64,000 bases of DNA from CAYFQV01 sp964654185 (lineage in GTDB: Bacteria > Spirochaetota > Spirochaetia > DSM-27196 > PWMO01), in the NCBI GenBank assembly GCA_964654185.1, contig CAZZIE010000004.1, positions 6,183 to 70,182 on the forward strand. The letters are read 5' to 3'. This document shows, piece after piece, positions 42,635 to 51,581 of the stretch (its first letter is position 1; the number at the start of each line of letters is the position of its first letter). The notes beneath the pieces were generated by a model. The model worked only from the letters and a program-made list of their open reading frames with translations. It ran no database searches and was not told the origin of the DNA. The translations under genes and the position numbers were made by a program.

Positions 42635-43802
42635 GTACATTCCCTTTGCGCGCCCGGCAACCGGCGCGGAGGAGGAGGCTGCGGTCCTTCGGGTTCTCAG
42701 GAGCGGATGGCTCACTACCGGAACGGAGGCGCAGCAGCTGGAGCGCTCCTACGCGCTGGCGGCGGGACGACGCCACGCTGTCGCGGTTTCCTCCGCCACG
42801 GCGGGGCTGCACCTGGTCTGTGAGGCGCTCTCCCTCCGGAAGGGCGCCCGCGTGGCCATGAGCCCGTACACCTTCACGGCCTCCGCGGAGATTCTGCGCT
42901 ATCTCGACCTGCACCCGACCTTCGTAGACATCGACCCTGAAACTCTTCAGATGGATCCGCGCGCCCTGGAGGCGGAGCTCGCGGCCGGTGAAGGAATCGC
43001 CGCGGTCATGGCGATTCACATTGCCGGGTTGCCGAGCGACATGGCTGCGATCCGGAGCATTGCGCAGCGACATGAGATTCCGGTGGTGGAGGACGCGGCG
43101 CACTGCCTGCCGAAGAGCGGAGACGCCGCCGTTCCGGACGGGGGATCCGCCGCAGCGATCTTCTCCCTCTACGCGACGAAGCCGGTCACCGCCGGGGAGG
43201 GGGGCATTGTTGTCACCGACCGCGACGACCTGGCCGAGCGCACCCGGGTCATGCGGCTTCACGGAATCGACCGGGACGTCTGGCGGCGCTACACCGACCG
43301 CGCGGCGACCTGGCGGTACGACGTCGTTGACGCGGGATACAAGTACAACCTCCCGGACCTGCTGGCGGCGGTCGGCCGCGTCCAACTCGAGAGCGCCGAG
43401 GCGCGGCGCGCCCGACGGCGAGAGATTGCCCGGCGCTACCACGACGCCCTTCGGGATCGCGATTATCTGAAGCTCCCGCAGGATCACCCCGATCACGACT
43501 GGCATCTCTACATCGTCCGGGTGACGCCGGCGGCGCTTCGGGACCCCTTCGTCGCCGGTCTCGCCGAGGCTGGGGTCGGGACGTCGGTCCACTACATTCC
43601 CCTGCACCACTTCAGCTACTACCGCAGCACCTACGGCCTCTCCCCGGAGGACTTTCCCGCGGCAACCCGCGCCTTCCAGGCGGCGGTGAGTCTGCCCCTC
43701 TACGCGGGCCTCACCGACGGAGAGGTCGACCGGGTGATTGCCGCCGTGCTGGACGTGGGAGACACTCTCTCCAGGAGGTTCGAGCGTGTCTCAGGAGAGT
43801 AG
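42618..43802 (+). CDS. DegT/DnrJ/EryC1-family sugar aminotransferase
   Basis: A 394-residue PLP enzyme of the sugar aminotransferase family. The cofactor Lys lies in YATKPVTAGEGG near residue 188, VSSATAGLHLVCEALSL near residue 56 and VVEDAAHCLPKSG near residue 157 are the usual PLP-contact segments. It would aminate the 4-keto sugar made by the dehydratase encoded just upstream, producing an amino sugar for a surface polysaccharide or glycoprotein. No glycosyltransferase follows; the next three genes code for a molybdenum hydroxylase. Confidence 0.87.
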   Translation: MSRSTEYIPFARPATGAEEEAAVLRVLRSGWLTTGTEAQQLERSYALAAGRRHAVAVSSATAGLHLVCEALSLRKGARVAMSPYTFTASAEILRYLDLHPTFVDIDPETLQMDPRALEAELAAGEGIAAVMAIHIAGLPSDMAAIRSIAQRHEIPVVEDAAHCLPKSGDAAVPDGGSAAAIFSLYATKPVTAGEGGIVVTDRDDLAERTRVMRLHGIDRDVWRRYTDRAATWRYDVVDAGYKYNLPDLLAAVGRVQLESAEARRARRREIARRYHDALRDRDYLKLPQDHPDHDWHLYIVRVTPAALRDPFVAGLAEAGVGTSVHYIPLHHFSYYRSTYGLSPEDFPAATRAFQAAVSLPLYAGLTDGEVDRVIAAVLDVGDTLSRRFERVSGE

Positions 43803-45897
43803 TCTCCCCCGGCTCTTCCGCCGCCCCACCGTTTTTGCCAGCGATCTGACCGCGCCGGACATGCTCCACGCCGTGACGCTCCGGTCGACGCGCCCACGCG
43901 GAAGCATTGGGGATCTCCCGCGCCTGCGCGTGCCCACGGACATCCATCTCTTCGGTGCCGACGACGTGCCCGGCGCGAACCTCGTCACGATCGGCGGCGG
44001 CAGTCACCCCGTCCTGGCGGATGACCGGGTGAGTTACGTGGGGCAGCCGATTGCCGTGCTCGCCGGGCCGGACATCCGGAGGGTGCATCAGTCGCTGGAT
44101 CTCCTTCAGCCGGAGTACGGCGACGAGGAGGCGGTGCTGGACGAGGACTCGGATAGCGCCGAGATCGCCGGGGAACGTTTCGCCGAGCGGGGCAATCCCG
44201 ACGGGGAACTCCGCGACGCCTTCCAGATTGTCCAGGGAACCTACCGTACGGGGCCTCAGGAGCACCTCTACAGCGAGCCCCAGGCCGTTTTCGCCACACC
44301 GGAAGGGACCGAGTCGGTTACCGTGTACACTTCAACCCAGTGGCCGCACCACGTGCAGCGCTCCATTGCCCGGGCGCTGGGCGTGCCTCTCAAACGCGTC
44401 CGGGTCATTGCAACGGAGACGGGAGTCCACCTCGACGGGAAGCTCTGGATTCCCTCCCTCATCTCGGTACACGCCGCCCTGGCGGCACTCCGAACGGGCC
44501 GACCGGTGAAGCTGGTCTACACGCGTCAGGAGGACTTCCGCTTTACCTCGAAGCGGGCACCGGTTCGGGTGCGCTACACGACCGCCCTGGATTCGAGCGG
44601 CGATCTCCGGGCGGTGATCGTCTTCATTCGCGTGAATGTGGGAGCCTTCCCCATCTACCTGGACGAGCTCCTCGATCACCTGGTGATTTCGGCCACCGGT
44701 GACTACCGGTGCGACAACATCCGCGTCCACGCCGTGGCACTCAAGACCAACCTCCCCCCTTTCGACGCTTTCTCGGGCCTCGGAAGCGCCCAGGCCTTCT
44801 TTGCCTGCGAGAGCCACACCACCCGGGTGGCGGAGGTGGCGCAGGAGTCCCCGCTTGCGTGGAAGGCGGCGCACCTCCTCCGCAAGGGTGACACGCACCC
44901 CCTCGGCGGGAAGGAGCAGGAAGACCGGGAGGCGTACAAGCTCTTCGACCGTGTCGATGAGGCTTCCGACTTCTCCCGGAAGCACGCCGCCTTCGAGCTC
45001 CAGAAGAAGCGGCGAACCACCTTTCTCGGCGCCACGGAAGAGCAGCGGGGAATCGGCATTGCCTTCGCATCTCAAGGGAGCGGCTTCGTCGGCCGGGGCG
45101 AGGAGGAGATCTCCGCGTCGGTGCGCATTCGGCTAGATCAGGAGGGTGTCGCAACGGTGTACAACTCCGCGGTGTCCGAGGGAGAGTCCCTCCGCGCCAT
45201 CTGGACCGACCGGATAGCCGCCGCGCTCAACCTCAACCGCGAGAATGTGCATTTTGCCGACACCGACACGGCGGTCGTCCCGGACTCGGGGCCGTCCTTC
45301 CTGTCACGGAACATTACGGCGGTCACTCGCGCCCTGGACCTTTCCTGCGCGGCCATCCAGAAGCGCCGCTTCCGTGATCCCCTGCCCATTGAGGTGTCCC
45401 GAAGCTACCGCGTGCCCCGGGTCCTCACCTGGAACCGCGAAACCGTATCGGGAAAGCCCTACGCCAACCTCTCCCGGGCCGCCGCGGTGGTAGAGCTCTC
45501 CGCCAACCCGTCCACCCTGGAGATGCATGTCCGGGGGATCTGGCTCGCGGTGTTCGCCGGCAACATACTTGATCCGAACGGCGCCCGGAAGAAGCTCGAG
45601 ATGTCGGTCTACCAGGCAATGGGGTGGGCCGCATCCGAAGCGCTGGACTACCAGTCCGGGCTCCTGGCGGCCCACGCCTATGAGCAGTACGCACCGGATC
45701 TCTGGTCGCAGTATCCGCCCATTTCCATTGACTTCGCCGGCGATCTGGAGAAGCTTCCCTCCCTCGGGCTGGAGGAGCTACCATTCAACTGCGTGCCGGC
45801 GGCCTACGCGGCGGCGGTGACCCAGGCGACAGGGCACTACATTGACCGGATACCTGCGACGGCGGCACTCCTGCGCTCTTATCTGGAGGAAGAGTGA
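43786..45897 (+). CDS. Molybdenum hydroxylase large subunit, divergent (xanthine dehydrogenase family)
   Basis: A 703-residue homologue of the molybdopterin-binding subunit of xanthine dehydrogenase-type enzymes, with YVGQPIAVLAGPDIRRV, QEHLYSEPQAVFATPEG and RPVKLVYTRQEDF from the family. Several active-site motifs are altered: the usual FRGFG segment reads AFSGLGSAQ (Ser330 replaces Arg), the GGGFGGK-like loop reads TGVHLDGK, and the GQG loop is SEGESL. A Glu in LEELPF near residue 662 may be the catalytic base. Either the substrate differs or the protein has another role. GTG start 43786 with AGGAGGTT, overlapping the aminotransferase gene by 17 bases. Confidence 0.8.
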   Translation: MSQESSLPRLFRRPTVFASDLTAPDMLHAVTLRSTRPRGSIGDLPRLRVPTDIHLFGADDVPGANLVTIGGGSHPVLADDRVSYVGQPIAVLAGPDIRRVHQSLDLLQPEYGDEEAVLDEDSDSAEIAGERFAERGNPDGELRDAFQIVQGTYRTGPQEHLYSEPQAVFATPEGTESVTVYTSTQWPHHVQRSIARALGVPLKRVRVIATETGVHLDGKLWIPSLISVHAALAALRTGRPVKLVYTRQEDFRFTSKRAPVRVRYTTALDSSGDLRAVIVFIRVNVGAFPIYLDELLDHLVISATGDYRCDNIRVHAVALKTNLPPFDAFSGLGSAQAFFACESHTTRVAEVAQESPLAWKAAHLLRKGDTHPLGGKEQEDREAYKLFDRVDEASDFSRKHAAFELQKKRRTTFLGATEEQRGIGIAFASQGSGFVGRGEEEISASVRIRLDQEGVATVYNSAVSEGESLRAIWTDRIAAALNLNRENVHFADTDTAVVPDSGPSFLSRNITAVTRALDLSCAAIQKRRFRDPLPIEVSRSYRVPRVLTWNRETVSGKPYANLSRAAAVVELSANPSTLEMHVRGIWLAVFAGNILDPNGARKKLEMSVYQAMGWAASEALDYQSGLLAAHAYEQYAPDLWSQYPPISIDFAGDLEKLPSLGLEELPFNCVPAAYAAAVTQATGHYIDRIPATAALLRSYLEEE

Positions 45898-46382
45898 GAA
45901 TCAGCTTCGTCCTGAACCGACAGCGCGTCTCTCTGGATACACATCCCGAGACTCTTCTGATCGATGTGCTCCGGGAGAGCTTCGATCAGATCGGGGCGCG
46001 GCCGGGGTGCATTCAGGGAGAGTGCGGATTCTGCTCGGTTCTCCTGGACGACAACCTGGCGCTCTCATGCATGCTTCCCATGTTTCTGGTCCGGGGGCGC
46101 CGGGTCACCACAATCGATGCCTTCCTCCAGAGCCCGGAGTACCGCGACATTGAGCTCGGGTTTCGCCGTGCCGGGATCGAGCCGTGCCGCTTCTGCGTGG
46201 CCGGCAAGGTCCTCACCACCTACGAGGTGATTCGCCACGCCCGTCGACCGAGTGTAGAGGAGCTCGACCGAGCCGCCGCGGCGGTGCAGTGCCGCTGCAC
46301 CAGCTACTCGCGCTATCGCACGGCCATCCGTTACGCCGCGGAGTTCCGCAGGAAGAGAGAGAATGTCAAACGACGCTCTTAG
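45894..46382 (+). CDS. Molybdenum hydroxylase [2Fe-2S] subunit
   Basis: A 162-residue iron-sulfur subunit with both clusters: GCIQGECGFCSVLLDDNLALSC in the ferredoxin-like half (ligands in CIQGECGFC and C of LSC) and CRFCVAG with VQCRCTSYSRYRTAIRYA in the helical half. Ligand cysteines are complete, although the usual QCGFCTPG reads EPCRFCVAG. It carries electrons from the molybdenum site to the FAD subunit. GTG start 45894 overlaps the large-subunit stop by 4 bases; its end overlaps the FAD subunit by 20. Confidence 0.85.
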   Translation: MRISFVLNRQRVSLDTHPETLLIDVLRESFDQIGARPGCIQGECGFCSVLLDDNLALSCMLPMFLVRGRRVTTIDAFLQSPEYRDIELGFRRAGIEPCRFCVAGKVLTTYEVIRHARRPSVEELDRAAAAVQCRCTSYSRYRTAIRYAAEFRRKRENVKRRS

Positions 46383-47253
46383 CACCTATATCCACTACCC
46401 GCGCAACCTCGCCGAGCTCATAAACATCTACCACCGTCGCCCCCACGCCCTCCTCTACGCCGGGGGCAACTACATTCTGAAGACGCAACGTCAGCGCTAC
46501 CTCGACTTCGGCACGGACATAATCTACGTTGCGAATGTGGGCGAGCTGACGCGGATCACCCGGAGTGAGCGCACCGTCGAGATCGGCGCCGCGGTCCCCG
46601 TGGCGGAGGTGCTGGAGCTCGGCCGCAACGTCCTTCCCGGCCCCTTTCTCTCGGCGCTCCGCCGACTAGGTCCGGTCGGAGTGCAGCACAGTGCCACCCT
46701 GGGCGGCAACCTCGGGGTCCGCGACGAGATCCTCACGGTCGAGCCCATTCTGCATCTCCTGGACGCCCGGATAGAGCTGCGCAGACACGGCAACTCCCGG
46801 TGGATTCCGGTTACCCGGCTCCGCGATGAGGACGGCTCCCTGTCACTGCGGCCGGGTGAGCTGATCACCCGGATCCGGGTGCCCATCAACGCCTGGAACC
46901 ACTTCGACTTCCGGCAGTTCGGGAAGCCCTACCTTGCCGACTCGGAGCCCGTGGTTTTCGGAGCGCTGGCGCGGACGACCAAGGAGGTCCTGGAGGATCT
47001 CCGGGTCGCCGCCAGTGCCGGGGGCGGAAGCGTCTTTCGCAACCGGGAGCTGGAGGCGGAGCTGGTGGGCCGGCGGATCCCCTTCCCCGCCCGGGAGCTC
47101 CAGGGCTTTCTCCGGGACGCGCTCAGCTACATCTCTTCGACGGGAATGCCCTTGACCGGGCTGCAGCGGCACCGGCTGATATCACTCCTTCGGGACTTCG
47201 TCACCGCCCTGCCGCGACAGACCGCCTCCCGCAGCAGCGTCGAGATGCCGTGA
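46363..47253 (+). CDS. Molybdenum hydroxylase FAD-binding subunit
   Basis: A 296-residue member of the CO dehydrogenase flavoprotein/XDH medium-subunit family. ALLYAGGNYILKTQRQ is in the place of the first FAD loop (usually AGGTD), and VGVQHSATLGGNLGVRDEILTVEPIL matches the second (RNxxTxGGN; here QHSATLGGNL). The C-terminal domain is typical. It completes the three-subunit enzyme. A gap of 122 bases separates it from dnaE, with its own promoter. Confidence 0.84.
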   Translation: MSNDALSTYIHYPRNLAELINIYHRRPHALLYAGGNYILKTQRQRYLDFGTDIIYVANVGELTRITRSERTVEIGAAVPVAEVLELGRNVLPGPFLSALRRLGPVGVQHSATLGGNLGVRDEILTVEPILHLLDARIELRRHGNSRWIPVTRLRDEDGSLSLRPGELITRIRVPINAWNHFDFRQFGKPYLADSEPVVFGALARTTKEVLEDLRVAASAGGGSVFRNRELEAELVGRRIPFPARELQGFLRDALSYISSTGMPLTGLQRHRLISLLRDFVTALPRQTASRSSVEMP

Positions 47254-47318
47254 CGGGTGGCGACGCAGCGTGTGCGCCGGGACGGGGCCGCGCGCACCGG
47301 GGCGCCGGCGCGGTCCCG

Positions 47319-47347
47319 TTGCGAAGCGCGCGGGGCCATATTATGAT
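47319..47347 (+). promoter_or_regulatory. Candidate dnaE promoter
   Basis: TTGCGA (47319-47324), 17-base spacer, TATGAT (47342-47347), about 28 bases before the GTG start of dnaE. Ribosome site AAGGGG is near 47360. Confidence 0.5.
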
Positions 47348-47375
47348 TGACCAACTTCACAAGGGGTAATCCTGG

Positions 47376-50300
47376 GTGCAGGAGTTCGTTCACCTCCACA
47401 ACCATTCCGACTATAGCCTGTTGAAGGGCGCCGCCCGCATCTCCGACATGGTTGCACGGGCCGCCGAGATGGGCATGCGCCACCTGGCCATCACCGACGA
47501 CGGGAACATGTTCGGCGCCCTGGAGTTCTACCAGGCGTGCAAAGCCGCCGACATCAATCCGGTAGTCGGCTGCGACTTCTACGTTGCCGGTGAGTCCCGG
47601 CACGTCAAGACGCCGGGGAACGCCGGGAACCGGTCGAACCGCCTGGTCCTCCTTGCCCGGGACAACCAGGGCTATCGGAACCTCATTGAGCTCAGCTCGC
47701 TCGGCTACACCGAGGGTTTCTACTACAAGCCCCGGATCGACAGGGAGCTCCTTCAGCAGTACGCCGGCGGCCTGATCGCCCTGACCGGCAGCCTCTCCGG
47801 CGAGATCCCCTCCTATATCCGTCGCAACCGCATGGACGACGCCGCCGAGGCGGCGCGCTGGCTCGTCCGGGTCTACGGCGCAGGGAACGTCTATCTGGAG
47901 CTGCAGGACCACAAGCTCCCGGAGCAGCGCATCGTGAATCAGGGGCTCCTTCAGCTTTCAAAGGAGCTCGACCTTCCCCTCGTCGCCACGAACGACACCC
48001 ATTATGTCAATAAGGACGATGCCAAAGCGCAGGATGTGTTGCTCTGCATTGGATCCAACAAGAAACGCCACGAGACCAACAGGTTCAAGTTCTCCACGGA
48101 GGAGTTCTACCTGAAGCCCCCGGAGGAGATGGCGGCACTCTTCGCGGAAACCCCGGAGGCGCTTTCCAACTCGGTGCGAATCGCCGAGCAGTGCAACCTG
48201 GAGATCGATCTCCCGGGCCCCATGTTCCCGGACTACACCATCCCGGAGGAGTTCGCCTCCCCGGACGACTATCTTCGCCACCTCACCTTCGAGGGGCTGA
48301 AGGATCGCTACGAACCGGTGACGCAGGAGCACCGGGAACGCGCCACTTACGAGCTCGATACGATCATCGACATGGGGTTCACCGGGTACTTCCTCATTGT
48401 CTGGGACTTCATCAAGTTCGCCCGGGACAACGGGATCCCCGTGGGCCCGGGGCGCGGCTCCGGCGCCGGCAGCATTGTCGCCTACGCCCTGAAGATCACC
48501 GACATTGAGCCCCTCAAGTACGGTCTTCTCTTCGAACGCTTTCTCAACCCCGACCGCGTTTCAATGCCCGACTTCGACATTGACTTCTGCTACGAGCGGC
48601 GGGGAGAGGTCATTGACTACGTCACCCGGAAGTACGGAAGCGACAAGGTCGGTCAGATCATCACCTTCGGGACCCTGAAGGCGAAGGCGGTCATCCGGGA
48701 TGTCGCGCGGGTCCTGGACTACTCCTTTGCCGAGGCGGACCAGATTGCCAAGAAGATACCCGCGGGCCCCGGGGTCAAGCTGAAAGAGGCGATCGAGGCG
48801 GACCCGGAGCTTCAGGAGATGGCGGAGCCCGGGAGCCCGCACCACGAGCTGATCGCCATTGCCCTCAAACTCGAAGGACTCCACCGCCACGCCTCGACCC
48901 ACGCCGCAGGCATCGTCATAGGTCAGAAACCGCTGACCGAGTACGTTCCCCTCTACCGCGACCCGAAGACCGGCAGCATCTCGACGCAGTTCACCATGGA
49001 TCAGCTCGAGGCGTGCGGCCTGGTGAAGATGGACTTTCTGGGACTCAAGACGCTCACCCTGATCGAGAATACCCAGGCGCTCATTCGCGAGCGCGGTGTG
49101 GACTTCGATCATGAGAAGATCCCCGAGGAGGATCAGCCTACCTTCAAGCTCCTCGGCGAGGGAAAGAGCGCGGCAATCTTCCAGTTCGAGAGTCAGGGCA
49201 TGCAGGCGGTCCTCGCGAAGGCGAAGCCCACCCGGATCGAGGATCTCATTGCCTTGAACGCCCTCTATCGGCCGGGGCCCATGGAGAACATCGATCAGTT
49301 CGTGGAGTCGAAGCACGGGCGCACCCCGATCCGATACCCCCTGAAGGAGCTCGAGCCGGTCCTGAAGGAGACCTACGGCGTCATTGTCTACCAGGAACAG
49401 GTCATGGAGATCGTCCGGATTGTCGGCGGCTTCTCCCTGGGACAGGCGGACATTCTCCGACGCGCCATGGGCAAGAAGAAGATCGCCGAAATGGAGAAGA
49501 TGAAGGCGGAGTTCCTGGATGGGGCGGTGAGCAAGGGCTTCACCCGGGCCCAGGCCGAAGGTATCTTCGATCTACTGAAGCCCTTTGCCGGGTATGGCTT
49601 CAACAAGTCCCACGCCGCGGCGTACTCCATCCTGGCCTACAAGACCGCCTACCTGAAGGCGAACTACACCGTCGAGTTCATGGCGGCCAACCTCACGAAT
49701 GAGATCAACAACCCCGACACCTTCGCGTGGTACCTCAACGAGACACGGACCATGGGGATCACGGTGCACCCGCCGGACCTCAACCGAAGCGAGAAGTACT
49801 TCACCGTTTCGGGAAACGACATACTCTACGGCCTGGTGGGGATCAAGAACGTCGGCTCCGGAGCGGTGGACGAGATCCTCCGGGAGCGCCGTGAAGGTGG
49901 GGAGTTCACATCGGTCCAGGACTTCCTGGAGCGGGTGGATCTGCGCACGGTCAACCGCAAGATGCTGGAGGTGGGCATCCAGTGCGGCCTCTTCGACAGC
50001 CTGGACGGACGTCGCCGCACCCTCATGGAGAACCTGGACGTCCTCATGGACCACGCCTCCAAGACCCAGGAGTTGCGACGAAGCGGCCAGACGTCTCTCT
50101 TCGAAGCGGAGGAAGCGGCGGTTACGTCCACCCTGGATACGGTCGAGGAGACCGACCCGGTCGAGTGGCTCGAGTACGAGCGGGACTACCTGGGCGCCTA
50201 CTTCTCCGGCCATCCCATGGACAGCTACCGCCGCAGATGGGAGCGCTGCGTCCACGTGAATCTCTCCCAACTCGGGGGCATCTCCCCGGAGCGAACCCAC

Positions 50301-50795
50301 CAGCTACTGGGCCTGCTCACGGACACCCGGGTGATCTTCACGAAGAACGGCAGGCCCATGGCCTTCGGCAAGCTCGAAGACTTCAACGGCCAGGTGGAGC
50401 TCGTGCTCTTCGAGAACGCCTATGAGGAGAGCCGGGAACTCTTGCACGATCGCAAGGTCGTCGGCGCGTTCGGCACCTTCGAGGAGCGCCGGGGACGCAT
50501 GCAGTTCGTCGTGGAAAAGCTGGTCGGGCCCGAGGATCTCGAGGAGACGGCACCGGTGCCGATTCACATTCGCCTGAAGGTATGCGACAACAATCACGAC
50601 GAGATGGAGCGCCTCCGAGGACTCCGCGCCTTCCTCTACGAACGGCGGGGCAATTGCCCCGTGTACCTCCACGTGGGAGAGAACGGCCGGGAGACCGTCG
50701 TCAAGGCGTCGTCCCAACTGACGGTGTCAGGCAAAGAGAGTATCTTGGAGGAGATTCGGCGCTACGAGCCGGTGGAAGCGGTCTGGACCGGGTAG
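47376..50795 (+). CDS. dnaE: DNA polymerase III alpha subunit
   Basis: An 1139-residue replicative polymerase. The N-terminal PHP domain has HLHNHSDYSLLKGA and GCDFYVAGES. The palm carries the catalytic aspartates in PDFDIDFCYERRGEVIDYV (about residue 395), and DFLGLKTL, GRGSGAGSIVAYAL and the tandem HhH and OB parts (QVELVLFENAYEES) follow in the usual order. Length is normal for DnaE1. Start GTG 47376 matches the conserved family N-terminus. Confidence 0.96.
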   Translation: MQEFVHLHNHSDYSLLKGAARISDMVARAAEMGMRHLAITDDGNMFGALEFYQACKAADINPVVGCDFYVAGESRHVKTPGNAGNRSNRLVLLARDNQGYRNLIELSSLGYTEGFYYKPRIDRELLQQYAGGLIALTGSLSGEIPSYIRRNRMDDAAEAARWLVRVYGAGNVYLELQDHKLPEQRIVNQGLLQLSKELDLPLVATNDTHYVNKDDAKAQDVLLCIGSNKKRHETNRFKFSTEEFYLKPPEEMAALFAETPEALSNSVRIAEQCNLEIDLPGPMFPDYTIPEEFASPDDYLRHLTFEGLKDRYEPVTQEHRERATYELDTIIDMGFTGYFLIVWDFIKFARDNGIPVGPGRGSGAGSIVAYALKITDIEPLKYGLLFERFLNPDRVSMPDFDIDFCYERRGEVIDYVTRKYGSDKVGQIITFGTLKAKAVIRDVARVLDYSFAEADQIAKKIPAGPGVKLKEAIEADPELQEMAEPGSPHHELIAIALKLEGLHRHASTHAAGIVIGQKPLTEYVPLYRDPKTGSISTQFTMDQLEACGLVKMDFLGLKTLTLIENTQALIRERGVDFDHEKIPEEDQPTFKLLGEGKSAAIFQFESQGMQAVLAKAKPTRIEDLIALNALYRPGPMENIDQFVESKHGRTPIRYPLKELEPVLKETYGVIVYQEQVMEIVRIVGGFSLGQADILRRAMGKKKIAEMEKMKAEFLDGAVSKGFTRAQAEGIFDLLKPFAGYGFNKSHAAAYSILAYKTAYLKANYTVEFMAANLTNEINNPDTFAWYLNETRTMGITVHPPDLNRSEKYFTVSGNDILYGLVGIKNVGSGAVDEILRERREGGEFTSVQDFLERVDLRTVNRKMLEVGIQCGLFDSLDGRRRTLMENLDVLMDHASKTQELRRSGQTSLFEAEEAAVTSTLDTVEETDPVEWLEYERDYLGAYFSGHPMDSYRRRWERCVHVNLSQLGGISPERTHQLLGLLTDTRVIFTKNGRPMAFGKLEDFNGQVELVLFENAYEESRELLHDRKVVGAFGTFEERRGRMQFVVEKLVGPEDLEETAPVPIHIRLKVCDNNHDEMERLRGLRAFLYERRGNCPVYLHVGENGRETVVKASSQLTVSGKESILEEIRRYEPVEAVWTG

Positions 50796-50929
50796 CCGAC
50801 GCACGCCCGAGCGCCAAAGCGCCGCAGGCGCCGCGACGGGCCGGACCCCGAACAGAGGCGAACGGTCCCGACGGGCCGGGCGGCCCCGCGCGCCGGCCGC
50901 CGCACCGCTTCGCGACTGAGGAGGACTGA

Positions 50930-51520
50930 ATGCTGCAGATGATCATGCGATTCGTGAGCACACTCATTTCCATTTACATGCTCATCATCTTCATCCGCAT
51001 TGTGCTGAGCTGGTTCAGCGGCGGCTACTACGGGCGCGTCATGGACTGGCTTCGCGCCATTACGGACCCCTACCTCAACATCTTTCGCGGATCGAGGTGG
51101 ACGCAGATCGGCCGCATGGACTTCTCCCCGGTCGTCGCCATCATTGCCCTGGGCATTGTGAGCAACCTGGCGAGCAGGATCGCCTTCGCCGGCACAATCA
51201 GCTTCGGGATCGTAGTGGCCATGACGCTCCAGGCTCTGGCATCCGCCATATCATTCTTCATCATTCTCTTCCTCGTCCTCGCCGGCATCCGGCTGATCTC
51301 GACCTTCTTCAACGTCGACATGACGAGCCGCTTCTGGTACGCCCTCGACGAGATCCTCCGTCCCCTGACTGCGCGCCTCACCGACAAGATTGCCCGCGGA
51401 CGGGAGATGTCCTACAAGCAGGAGCTCATGGTCTTCGGCGTGATCCTCATTGCCGTGCTTATACTGGGCAACCTCGGCGTGGACCTGCTGTCGGGAGGTC
51501 TTCGACGGCTGCCCTTCTAA
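50930..51520 (+). CDS. YggT-family membrane protein
   Basis: A 196-residue membrane protein with two YggT repeats. The first contains IYMLIIFIRIVLSWFSGG and ITDPYLNIFRG; the second SFFIILFLVLAGIRLIS and LDEILRPLTARLTDKIA. The IRIxLSW and P-Y/L-x3-R elements are the family signature. Function is unsettled (osmotic tolerance or cell division links have been suggested elsewhere). It stands 134 bases after dnaE and 61 bases before recG. Confidence 0.85.
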   Translation: MLQMIMRFVSTLISIYMLIIFIRIVLSWFSGGYYGRVMDWLRAITDPYLNIFRGSRWTQIGRMDFSPVVAIIALGIVSNLASRIAFAGTISFGIVVAMTLQALASAISFFIILFLVLAGIRLISTFFNVDMTSRFWYALDEILRPLTARLTDKIARGREMSYKQELMVFGVILIAVLILGNLGVDLLSGGLRRLPF

Positions 51521-51581
51521 TCGTGCCGATGCCGACGGCCGGACCGCCACGCCCTTCGCAGCGGCGGCGCGCCCTGATTCC

